Assembly (NCBI GenBank): GCA_964250225.1
Contig: CAXUEY010000175.1
Span: 1-11,989 of the forward strand
DNA from: Paraktedonobacter sp964250225
GTDB lineage: Bacteria; Chloroflexota; Ktedonobacteria; Ktedonobacterales; Ktedonobacteraceae
Direction of reading: 5' to 3'
DNA length: 11,989 nucleotides
Positions 1 through 6,258 of this stretch are shown here, piece after piece. The position numbers and the translations under genes were made by a program. The stretch's first letter is position 1. Each line of letters starts with the position of its first letter. The notes beneath the pieces were generated by a model that was given only the letters and a program-made list of their open reading frames with translations, ran no database searches and was not told the origin of the DNA.

Positions 1-111
1 TGCGGTAGGAGGTAATGCAGCTTGGATGGAATCAGTGGATTTAATGCGTATATCCAGTTCGAATTCTTCATCCTGAGTCATCTCGAAAGGGGTGGTATCA
101 AATGTTGGCAT
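1..111 (-). CDS. FxLD-family lanthipeptide precursor, N-terminal part (truncated by window edge)
   Basis: This is the first 37 codons of a minus-strand gene that runs off the left edge. The ATG (111-109) follows a strong Shine-Dalgarno, AAGGAG on the minus strand (124-119), with a 7-nt spacer, and no stop occurs. The peptide is acidic (9 Asp/Glu against 2 basic residues) and carries F-E-L-D at residues 17-20 followed by I-R-I. That matches the leader signature of FxLD-family class I lanthipeptides, where F-x-L-D-V/I-R follows a short acidic stretch. Residues 24-37 (rich in Ser/Thr, Pro and Ala) would start the leader-to-core transition. The Cys/Ser/Thr core, which a LanB-type dehydratase and LanC cyclase would modify into thioether rings, should lie left of position 1. 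The family call rests on the motif, size and acidity. The start and the existence of a gene are firmer than the class. Confidence 0.66.
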   Translation of the reverse strand, partial: MPTFDTTPFEMTQDEEFELDIRIKSTDSIQAALPPTA

Positions 112-163
112 GGGTGTTCTCCTTCGTTATTTTTGCAAATACACCTTACACGGGTCATCTCCA

Positions 164-182
164 CACATCATAATCAGATGTG
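164..182. repeat. Short dyad in the divergent intergenic region
   Basis: CACATC (164-169) and GATGTG (177-182) form a perfect 6-bp inverted repeat around 7 nt. It lies between the lanthipeptide start and the promoter of the HTH/NB-ARC gene. It could be an operator for the HTH protein or a leader hairpin in the minus-strand transcript. A 6-bp dyad can easily occur by chance. Confidence 0.25.
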
Positions 183-221
183 GGAATAGTGGCGGGTTCT
201 TCCTGACAAAAGTATGCCTGA

Positions 222-251
222 TTGACGTCCGAAAAGAGAACAGCATATACT
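222..251 (+). promoter_or_regulatory. Sigma70-type promoter of the HTH/NB-ARC/TPR gene
   Basis: TTGACG (222-227) and TATACT (246-251) are separated by 18 nt, and each differs from consensus at one base. The predicted transcription start is near 257-260. That lies at or after the upstream GTG (256), so the promoter favours the downstream TTG start at 307 with a leader of about 47-50 nt. Confidence 0.55.
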
Positions 252-292
252 ACAAGTGACTACACCATTTACACCACTACGCTGGATGACGC

Positions 293-297
293 AGGAG
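293..297 (+). promoter_or_regulatory. Ribosome binding site that decides the start of the HTH/NB-ARC gene
   Basis: AGGAG lies 9 nt before the in-frame TTG at 307. The competing GTG at 256 has only a weak AGAGAA stretch before it, and the ATG at 286 has no Shine-Dalgarno. Confidence 0.5.
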
Positions 298-306
298 AGT
301 TGCTCA

Positions 307-3003
307 TTGGAAAAGATAACCAGAACAGCCTTGATTGAGGAGCGCAAACGCCGGAAGTGGTCACAGCAAGCATTAGCTGATCAGATTGGTACAACTCAAA
401 ATAATGTCAGCCGCTGGGAATTAGGGCTGACAACACCCAGTCCCTATTTCATCGCCAAACTGTGCGAACTCTTCGACAAGAACGCCCAGGATCTTGGGCT
501 TCTATCCGCAAAAACGCTGCAGAATGATAACGATACGTTGCGTCAGGAGCGGGAAAGCATTGTGCCACCGCCAATCTCGACAGATGAAGCAGTTCTCCAC
601 GAAATACTGCCAGTAACCTCGGCAGGTGAAGCAGCTCTCCATGAAATACCACCAGTAACATCGGGAGATGAACCGGTTCCCCATGAAATGCTGCCAGCAA
701 CCTTGTGCTTCTGGGGCATCCCCTATCCACGCAATCCTTTTTTTACTGGTCGCGAGCAGATTCTTCTCCGCTTGCACGAGATCATTCATCCTGCTGGCTC
801 ATCTGCTCTGTCCAGCCAATCGTGCGCGTTGAGTGGTTTGGGCGGGAGTGGAAAAACCCAGACCGCCATCGAGTATGCGTACCGCTATGCCGACGATTAC
901 ACGGCCATTTTCTGGTTGAACGCCGAAACGCCGGAAAGCCTCATCGCCACCTTTGTTGTCCTCGCTGAACTCCTCGATCTCCCAGAAAAACAGGAACAGG
1001 AGCACCATCACGTGGTGAGCGCCGTTACTCGCTGGCTGAACACCCACCCTGGATGGCTGCTCATCTTCGACAATGTCGAGGAGATTGAATTGGTCCAGGG
1101 CTTTGTGCCACCGGCGCGTCATGGCTCTCTCCTCTTTACTTCCCGCAGACGCGTTCTGGGGATGAGCGCGCAGATGCTGCACCTGGAAAAGATGACAGTA
1201 GAAGAAGGAGTGCGCTTCCTGCTTTCCCGCATCTGGCGATGTGCTCCGACATCTGACCTGGGCCGTCCTGTTCCATCGAATGCAACTGTAGCCCAGGAGA
1301 TCGTTGTGGCGATGGATGGCCTTCCTTTAGCCCTCGATCAAGCCGCAGCTTATATTGAAGAGACGCAATGTAGCCTGGAAGATTACTTACATCGGTATCA
1401 TCAGCAACAATCTCGACTGTTAAGCCGTCGCGGGTCGAGTGGGCAGGATCATCCGGCATCGGTGGAAACTACCTTCTCATTGTCATTTCGACAGGTAGAG
1501 CAGAGGAATCCAACCGCGGTAGAGGTACTACGACTATGCGCTTTTCTCACACCTGATGCAATTCCAGAAGAATTGTTTTATGAGAGTCTCTCTCACGAGA
1601 ATGAACACGAGCCAGCACAAGTGACTGACCTATCATTCTTAGATGAAACAATCGCTGTTCTGGGAACGTATTCACTGATATATCGAGATACGGCAACAAA
1701 AATGCTGAATATACATCGTCTCGTGCAAGCAGTGCTGCAAGACCAGATGGATGAACCAGGCAGGGGCTATTGGGTTGAACGTACGGTGCTGATAGTCAAT
1801 CAAGCGTTTCCTGAAACTGGACAAGAGACAACCTGGCCGCAGTGTCAGCGCATCCTTCCCCAGGGGCTGGCCTGTGCATCGTTGATTGAACGATGGCATG
1901 TTCCTTCACTAGAAGCCGGGCAACTCCTGAGCAAAATGGGGGCCTATTTTCTGGTGTCCAGGCAGTATGCTCAGGCAGAAACGCTTCTCAACCGGGCCCG
2001 CGTACTTTTAGTGCATGTCGTAGGAGAGCAGCATCTCCAAGTAGCCAGTTGTGATAGTGACCTGGGCCTTCTTTACCATCACCAGGGTCAGTATGCTCAG
2101 GCAGAACGGCATTACGAACAAGCACTGATGATTCAGCAACAGATACTTCCGCCTACTCACATTGATATACTTGTAAGTCTCAATAACCTGGCTGGACTTG
2201 TCTATAATCAGGGGAAATACGCCCAGGCTGAGACTTTGTTTCAGCAATTGCTGCTACTCAGGGAAGAAACATTTGGAGCAGACCATCTTGAAGTGGCAAC
2301 AGGTCTCAATAACCTGGCAGGCATGCTGTTTGAGCAAGGCAAATACATCCAGGCCGAGGCGTTGCTTCAACGGGCCTTAGCTATTCGAGAGCGAGAACTC
2401 GGACCAGAACATCTCCACACACTACAAACATGGGGGAATCTGGCAAATACGTATAGAAACCTGACGAGATATGGGGAAGCTGAGCAGATTCACCTCCATA
2501 TTCTTCAACTTCGCGAGAAACTGCTGGGGTCTGAACATGTCTACATAGCCACAAGTCTCTATGATCTGAGCCGCCTTTATCATGACATGGGTCAGAAAGA
2601 ACAGGCAGAACGGTTTTCCCGACGATCTCTGGAAATGTATGAGAAGGTGCTGGGGCCGGAGCATCCTCACACATTGCGTAGCCTTACCCACCTTGCGCGG
2701 CTCTATCAAGAGCAAGGTCAATACAGGAAGGCAGAAGTATTGTGCCTTCGAGTATACTCCGCCTATGAGAAGACGCTGGGAACGGATCATCCCGACGCGG
2801 CAGGCAGCCAATTTACCCTGGCCTGCCTCTACCTCAACCAGGATGACACTCATCGATCACAGCACTATTATCAACAAGCACTGGCCATCTGGGGGAAAAC
2901 GCTGGGACTCGATCATCCCCAGGTTGTCCACACAATCGAGCACTATACGCAATTGATGAGTGAGCAATCTGCGCGAAGCATAGGCAGAACTGCGCAGGCG
3001 TAA
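307..3003 (+). CDS. XRE-HTH / NB-ARC (STAND) ATPase / TPR regulator
   Basis: A large multidomain signal-transduction ATPase, 898 aa from TTG 307 (915 aa if GTG 256 is used; the residue numbers here use 915). Residues 24-81 are an XRE/Cro helix-turn-helix (WSQQALADQIG, then NNVSRWELG). A linker at 110-150 holds three 14-residue repeats. The NB-ARC module (about 158-500) shows Walker A (GLGGSGKT, 194-201), Walker B (WLLIFDNVEE, 267-276), a SLLFTSR sensor strand (291-297) and the GLPLAL motif (355-360). From 570 to 900 there are about eight TPR_10/12-type units of 42 residues, each with a G-x-Y-x-x-A-E core. In such proteins the TPRs sense a ligand, the NTPase oligomerises on ATP and the HTH binds DNA. 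The ligand is unknown. The gene is divergent from the lanthipeptide precursor, so it may regulate that cluster; other STAND proteins act in phage defence, but no effector domain is visible here. Confidence 0.88.
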   Translation: MEKITRTALIEERKRRKWSQQALADQIGTTQNNVSRWELGLTTPSPYFIAKLCELFDKNAQDLGLLSAKTLQNDNDTLRQERESIVPPPISTDEAVLHEILPVTSAGEAALHEIPPVTSGDEPVPHEMLPATLCFWGIPYPRNPFFTGREQILLRLHEIIHPAGSSALSSQSCALSGLGGSGKTQTAIEYAYRYADDYTAIFWLNAETPESLIATFVVLAELLDLPEKQEQEHHHVVSAVTRWLNTHPGWLLIFDNVEEIELVQGFVPPARHGSLLFTSRRRVLGMSAQMLHLEKMTVEEGVRFLLSRIWRCAPTSDLGRPVPSNATVAQEIVVAMDGLPLALDQAAAYIEETQCSLEDYLHRYHQQQSRLLSRRGSSGQDHPASVETTFSLSFRQVEQRNPTAVEVLRLCAFLTPDAIPEELFYESLSHENEHEPAQVTDLSFLDETIAVLGTYSLIYRDTATKMLNIHRLVQAVLQDQMDEPGRGYWVERTVLIVNQAFPETGQETTWPQCQRILPQGLACASLIERWHVPSLEAGQLLSKMGAYFLVSRQYAQAETLLNRARVLLVHVVGEQHLQVASCDSDLGLLYHHQGQYAQAERHYEQALMIQQQILPPTHIDILVSLNNLAGLVYNQGKYAQAETLFQQLLLLREETFGADHLEVATGLNNLAGMLFEQGKYIQAEALLQRALAIRERELGPEHLHTLQTWGNLANTYRNLTRYGEAEQIHLHILQLREKLLGSEHVYIATSLYDLSRLYHDMGQKEQAERFSRRSLEMYEKVLGPEHPHTLRSLTHLARLYQEQGQYRKAEVLCLRVYSAYEKTLGTDHPDAAGSQFTLACLYLNQDDTHRSQHYYQQALAIWGKTLGLDHPQVVHTIEHYTQLMSEQSARSIGRTAQA
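583..702 (+). repeat. Three 42-nt tandem repeats in the HTH-NB-ARC linker
   Basis: Units start at 583, 625 and 667. Each begins GRTGAA and contains a CCAYGAAATRC block. They encode 14-residue units, D/G-E-x-x-x-H-E-x-x-P-x-T-S. The first two units are closest and the third has drifted. The repeats are in frame and lengthen the Pro-rich, acidic linker between the DNA-binding and ATPase domains. They look like local duplication, so copy number may differ between strains. Confidence 0.8.
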
Positions 3004-3043
3004 GCACAAGCCATCCCGAATTTTAGGGTCGAACCTATCAAAA

Positions 3044-3106
3044 GACACCTCCAGAGAGACGAAGTGAGGAAAGCAAAACAACTCACCAATAGCATCTGGA
3101 GGTGTT
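3044..3106. repeat. Nested inverted repeats downstream of the NB-ARC gene
   Basis: ACACCTCCAGA (3045-3055) and TCTGGAGGTGT (3095-3105) are perfect 11-bp arms, extended by one G-T pair at 3044/3106. Inside lies a second pair, GTGAG (3064-3068) and CTCAC (3082-3086). The right outer arm contains GGAGGTG, a near-perfect Shine-Dalgarno 6 nt before an ATG at 3111, so this fold would hide that site. No T-tract follows, so it is not an ordinary terminator. Confidence 0.6.
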
Positions 3107-3179
3107 CCTTATGCCTTCTTAAATACCTCATAGGTATGGACAAACTATCAATTCCCTTATCATGCGCTTCTCCTTTTGA
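3099..3179 (+). other. Orphan Shine-Dalgarno and start codon with immediate stop; possible gene relict
   Basis: GGAGGTG is followed by ATG CCT TCT TAA (3111-3122), so translation would stop after three codons. Reading past the TAA, the same frame stays open for 18 codons (it contains HRYGQ and LIMRF) to a TGA at 3177-3179. It could be the 5' remnant of a lost gene, perhaps a transposase, or a tiny leader peptide. I do not recognise the peptide, and chance is possible. Confidence 0.2.
3123..3137. repeat. Short palindrome, 6-bp arms with a 3-nt loop
   Basis: ATACCT (3123-3128) and AGGTAT (3132-3137) around CAT. It sits between the nested inverted repeats and the 20-bp hairpin. By itself it is weak; its place in a row of three inverted repeats is what makes it worth listing. 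Confidence 0.35.
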
Positions 3180-3208
3180 TGGCAATCTTTGCCATCAAAA
3201 GGAGAAGC
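3166..3208. repeat. Perfect 20-bp hairpin upstream of the suf promoter
   Basis: Arms 3166-3185 and 3189-3208 pair without mismatch around a 3-nt TCT loop. The left arm starts GCTTCTCC and the right arm ends GGAGAAGC. It lies 26 nt before the suf -35 box. A stem this long can stop or stabilise a transcript reading through from the NB-ARC gene, but neither side has a run of T, so intrinsic termination is unproven. It may instead be the end of a small mobile element. Confidence 0.75.
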
Positions 3209-3233
3209 CCAATAAACCAATAAACAAGTCAGG

Positions 3234-3263
3234 TTGACGCCACTTAATGGAAGGTGTTAAAAT
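3234..3263 (+). promoter_or_regulatory. Sigma70-type promoter of the suf operon
   Basis: TTGACG (3234-3239), an 18-nt spacer and TAAAAT (3258-3263). The predicted start is near 3269-3272, inside the dyad that follows. The leader to the Rrf2 start is about 85 nt. Confidence 0.7.
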
Positions 3264-3288
3264 ATATCCGAGTCAAGAACTCGGATTA
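3264..3288. promoter_or_regulatory. IscR/Rrf2-like operator over the transcription start
   Basis: CCGAGT and ACTCGG (3268-3273, 3279-3284) flank 5 nt, within a perfect 8-bp dyad (3266-3273 and 3279-3286). The spacing equals that of E. coli IscR type 1 sites (ATA-S-YYGACT-5 nt-AGTCRR-S-TAT), with GAGT/ACTC in place of GACT/AGTC. It directly follows the -10 box and precedes an Rrf2 gene, so the simplest reading is autorepression of the operon by the cluster-loaded regulator. Confidence 0.62.
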
Positions 3289-3356
3289 ATTTCGCACTGC
3301 ATTGTGTAGCAAGAGAGATCCAACGAGAAAGAGACAGGACGCAAGGAGCAGCCGTG

Positions 3357-3851
3357 ATGTTACGCGTATCAACAAAAGGCGAGTATGGTGTTCGGATTAT
3401 GGTTGATCTGGCACGTCATTATGGCGGGCGCCCGCGCTCGCTGACCGATATCGCCCAGGCGGAATCGCTGCCACTGGCCTATCTGGAACAACTGGTGAAA
3501 CTGTTACGCGAGTGTGAACCCGCGCTGGTGAGTAGCACGCGTGGGGCGCACGGCGGCTATCGTTTGAGCCGCAGCCCGCAGGAGATTTCGATGGGCGAGA
3601 TTGTGCGAGTACTGGAGGGTCCAATTGCGCCGATGATCTGCGCCACCGAGGGTGAGATGACTCAGATCTGCGGCTATCTGGAAGCCTGCAAAACGAAGTA
3701 TCTGTGGGCCAAAGTGCGCGATGCGGTGGCGCAAACGCTCGATACGATGACCCTGGCTGAGCTGGTGGGTGCCAGCGACGTTGAGGGGACGACCCCCACT
3801 CAATTCATTGCCATCGCGGATATTCGCGTGGCCAATCCAACCGCGAACTAA
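3357..3851 (+). CDS. Rrf2-family Fe-S-sensing transcription regulator
   Basis: A 164-aa protein of normal Rrf2 length. ATG 3357 is chosen because AAGGAG (3343-3348) lies 8 nt away; the adjacent GTG 3354 would leave only 5 nt. The start V-S-T-K-G-E-Y-G-V-R, the winged HTH (about 28-50) and the wing G-A-H-G-G-Y-R-L are typical of the family. Cysteines at 95, 105 and 111 sit where IscR binds [2Fe-2S]. The first two are 9 residues apart rather than the 5 in E. coli IscR, while the last gap keeps 5. It is the first gene of the operon with an IscR-like site at its promoter, so it probably adjusts suf expression to Fe-S supply. The tail past residue 138 is longer than the core needs. SufR- or IscR-like function is inferred; a nitric-oxide or redox sensor of the same family cannot be excluded. 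Confidence 0.88.
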   Translation: MLRVSTKGEYGVRIMVDLARHYGGRPRSLTDIAQAESLPLAYLEQLVKLLRECEPALVSSTRGAHGGYRLSRSPQEISMGEIVRVLEGPIAPMICATEGEMTQICGYLEACKTKYLWAKVRDAVAQTLDTMTLAELVGASDVEGTTPTQFIAIADIRVANPTAN

Positions 3852-3940
3852 GCAGTTGATCGAGGCGATTTCAGGCAGCGACGCAGGCTCTTCCGCGCGC
3901 TCCTCTCAAAGCCGATAAAGTAGGAGGATGTTTTTTAGGA

Positions 3941-4765
3941 ATGGCATCAGAACTGATTATTAAGAACCTTCACGCCAATATTGAAGGCAAACCGATTCTG
4001 CGTGGCGTAGACCTGGTGGTGAAGCAGGGCGAGATCCACGCGTTGATGGGACCGAATGGCTCCGGCAAAAGCACCCTGGCCAATGTGGTGATGGGCAATC
4101 CGAAATATGAAGTCACCGATGGCGAGATCTGGTTTAAGGGCGAGAATATTCTGGAATATTCGCCCGACCGTCGCGCTCGCATGCGCCTCTTTCTGGCCTT
4201 CCAGTACCCCATGTCCATCCCCGGCGTGAGCGTGGCAAACTTCCTGCGCCGCTCACTCGAAGCTGTACGCGAGGGCAACAAGCCGCTGGAAGAGGGCGAA
4301 CAACCCACCGGCAAAATGGGCAGGAAACGCAGCATGCCTCCCGGCGAGTTCCGCAAGCTATTGCAGGAGAAGATGCGTCTGCTCAAGGTTGATAATAGCT
4401 TTATCAACCGCTCGATCAACGATGGCTTCTCCGGTGGCGAGAAGAAACGCGCCGAGATCCTGCAAATGGCCCTGCTGGAGCCGGAGATCGCGCTGATGGA
4501 CGAGACCGATTCGGGCCTGGACATCGACGCGCTGAAAATTGTCTCCGAAAGCGTCAACGCGCTAACCGGCCCCGATCTGGGCATCCTGCTCATCACGCAT
4601 TACCAGCGCATGTTGAACTATATCACCCCCAATTTTGTGCATGTGATGTTCAACGGGCGCATCGTGAAGTCCGGCGGCAAAGAGCTGGCCCTGGAGTTGG
4701 AAGACAAGGGCTACGAGTGGCTGAAACCCTCTGAGGTAGAGAGCGGGGAGGCGGCCAATGCCTGA
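3941..4765 (+). CDS. sufC: SufC, Fe-S cluster assembly ATPase
   Basis: ABC-type ATPase without membrane segments that powers rearrangement of the SufB/SufD scaffold during cluster assembly in the cytosol. Visible motifs: Walker A GPNGSGKS (37-44), Q-loop Q88, signature FSGGEKKR (163-170), Walker B ALMDE (184-188) followed by the SufC-typical TDSGLDID, and H-loop H220. It has 274 aa against the usual 245-260. The extra length is a charged stretch (about 110-135, EGNKPLEEGEQ to GRKRS) before the signature, plus the C-terminal tail. AGGAGG (3922-3927) lies 13 nt from the ATG, which is long; a second AGGA touches the start. The 89-nt gap after the Rrf2 gene shows no promoter or terminator that I can see. 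The end overlaps the next gene by 8 nt, which suggests coupled translation. Confidence 0.96.
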   Translation: MASELIIKNLHANIEGKPILRGVDLVVKQGEIHALMGPNGSGKSTLANVVMGNPKYEVTDGEIWFKGENILEYSPDRRARMRLFLAFQYPMSIPGVSVANFLRRSLEAVREGNKPLEEGEQPTGKMGRKRSMPPGEFRKLLQEKMRLLKVDNSFINRSINDGFSGGEKKRAEILQMALLEPEIALMDETDSGLDIDALKIVSESVNALTGPDLGILLITHYQRMLNYITPNFVHVMFNGRIVKSGGKELALELEDKGYEWLKPSEVESGEAANA

Positions 4766-6218
4766 GACACTGCTCAGCGGGTTCTCCCGCGACGCGGTGG
4801 AGCAGCTCTCGCGTCAAAAGGGCGAACCGGCCTGGATGCTTGAGAAGCGCCTGAAAGCCTGGGAAGCCTACGAGCGCGCGCCCGCACCGTTGGGCCGCCG
4901 TGGTGACCTGGGAACTCTGCGCATGTTCTCAAACTTCCGCTTCCAGGAACTGGCTCCCTATGTGCCCGCGAACGGCAACGGCTCGCTCCCCGCACCCATC
5001 AGTCACGCCCTCGAACAGGCGCTGGTCGATCAGCGCTCCGGCCTGGTGCTGCAACGCAACTCGTCAGTAGTGCGCAGCGAACTGGCCGAGGAACTCAAAG
5101 GGCGCGGCGTGATCCTGACCGATCTGGAAAGCGCTGTGCGCGAGTATCCCGAACTGGTCCAGCCCTACTTTATGACGGACTGCGTGCCAATGGCGACCGA
5201 TAAATACACCGCCCTGCACGCGGCCTTCTGGAGCGGTGGTATCTTTCTGTATGTGCCCAAAGGCGTGGAGATCGCAGACCCCATCCTGGCGCAGATCTGG
5301 ATTGATGAGGCCAGCTCAGCCAGTTTCGCGCACACCCTGATCGTCGCCGACGAGCAGAGCAGCGTGCGTTTTGTGCAAGAGCTAGACTCGGCTGTCGAGG
5401 GTGAACAGGCCTCGCTGCTGCATAGCGTAGTCGAGGTGTACACGAAGAACGCGGCCCGCGTGGAATTCAGTAATATGCAGGATCTGGGCCAGAATATCTG
5501 GCATATCACGTATAAAAACGCGGTCAACGCGAAGGATGGTAGCACTACCTGGGTGCTGGCCGACCTGGGTAGCAAGGTTATGCTCTCGAACATTGGTGTG
5601 GATCTGAAGGGCGATGGCACCGCCGGAGAATTGGTGGGCGTCTTCTTCACCGACCACGACCAGCGTTACGCGATCAAGACGCTCTCGCATCATAATGGGC
5701 TGAACACCAACGCCGAGACGCTGGTGAAGGGCGTGTTGACCGACGCGTCGCGCGTGGAGTTTGATGGCATGATCCGCATTGATCCGGGCGCGCAGTACAC
5801 CGCCTCGTTTCTTTCGGACCACACTCTGCTTTTGAGCGACGCGTGTCGGGCGGAATCGATTCCCGGCCTGGAGATCGGTGCCAACGAGGTCAGCGCCAGC
5901 CACGGCGCGACTACCGGCAAGATCGACGAAGAGCAGCTCTTCTACCTGATGGTGCGCGGCATCTCACAGGCAGAGGCCGAGCGCATTATTGTGCAGGGCT
6001 TCTTCGAGCCGGTCTTGCAGCGCATTCCTCTGGAGAACCTGCGCATCCGTTTGCGCCGCAGTATCATCCAGCGTATGCGCGGCTCCTTCGAGAGCGAGGC
6101 CGACACATGGGTGGATGCCCAGGAGCGTTGGGAGATCGAGGGTGTGGATGAATATGCCATCAAGCTCGATAGCTCGACCGCGGATGAGAATGAAGAGATT
6201 CAACTGACCGAATATTAA
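4758..6218 (+). CDS. sufD: SufB/SufD-family scaffold protein, SufD-like
   Basis: Scaffold partner of SufC, 486 aa. GGGGAGG (4745-4751) lies 6 nt before the ATG, and the start overlaps sufC. The N-terminus (S-R-Q-K-G-E-P-A-W-M, then R-L-K-A) is the helical region shared by SufB and SufD. The rest is the beta-helix core with Y-V-P-K-G-V-E (165-171). Near the C-terminus S-H-G-A-T (381-385) is SufD-like, with H382 matching the catalytic His360 of E. coli SufD. Where SufB has its conserved Cys405 (in T-Q-C-D-S-x-L), this protein reads S-D-H-T-L-L-L-S (353-360), so the SufB sulfur-acceptor Cys is not evident; C363 is the only nearby cysteine. No second SufB/SufD gene follows, unlike most suf operons. 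Either SufB is encoded elsewhere or this protein acts alone. SufD is the better name, with SufB possible. Confidence 0.88.
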   Translation: MPETLLSGFSRDAVEQLSRQKGEPAWMLEKRLKAWEAYERAPAPLGRRGDLGTLRMFSNFRFQELAPYVPANGNGSLPAPISHALEQALVDQRSGLVLQRNSSVVRSELAEELKGRGVILTDLESAVREYPELVQPYFMTDCVPMATDKYTALHAAFWSGGIFLYVPKGVEIADPILAQIWIDEASSASFAHTLIVADEQSSVRFVQELDSAVEGEQASLLHSVVEVYTKNAARVEFSNMQDLGQNIWHITYKNAVNAKDGSTTWVLADLGSKVMLSNIGVDLKGDGTAGELVGVFFTDHDQRYAIKTLSHHNGLNTNAETLVKGVLTDASRVEFDGMIRIDPGAQYTASFLSDHTLLLSDACRAESIPGLEIGANEVSASHGATTGKIDEEQLFYLMVRGISQAEAERIIVQGFFEPVLQRIPLENLRIRLRRSIIQRMRGSFESEADTWVDAQERWEIEGVDEYAIKLDSSTADENEEIQLTEY

Positions 6219-6258
6219 AGAGGGCGCAGCCGGATGTAGGATGAGCAATGTGGAGGGA

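Noticed and set aside
307..3003. STAND protein as an Avs-like antiphage defence gene
   Set aside because: It has an N-terminal DNA-binding HTH and no nuclease, protease, TIR or other effector domain, so regulator is the better reading.
2943..3185. Minus-strand open frame of 80 codons through the structured intergenic region
   Set aside because: Half overlaps the NB-ARC gene and the rest is inverted repeats; no good ribosome site or family likeness.
3004..3353. CRISPR array or attachment site in the largest intergenic region
   Set aside because: The repeats are inverted, not evenly spaced direct repeats, and there is no tRNA or integrase nearby.
3928..3963. An 11-codon open frame overlapping the sufC start
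   Set aside because: AGGAGG touches its ATG directly, too close for initiation; the frame is most likely chance.
3970..4596. Minus-strand open frame of 208 codons antisense to sufC
   Set aside because: Ser/Arg/Pro-rich shadow of a well-supported gene, without recognisable domains.
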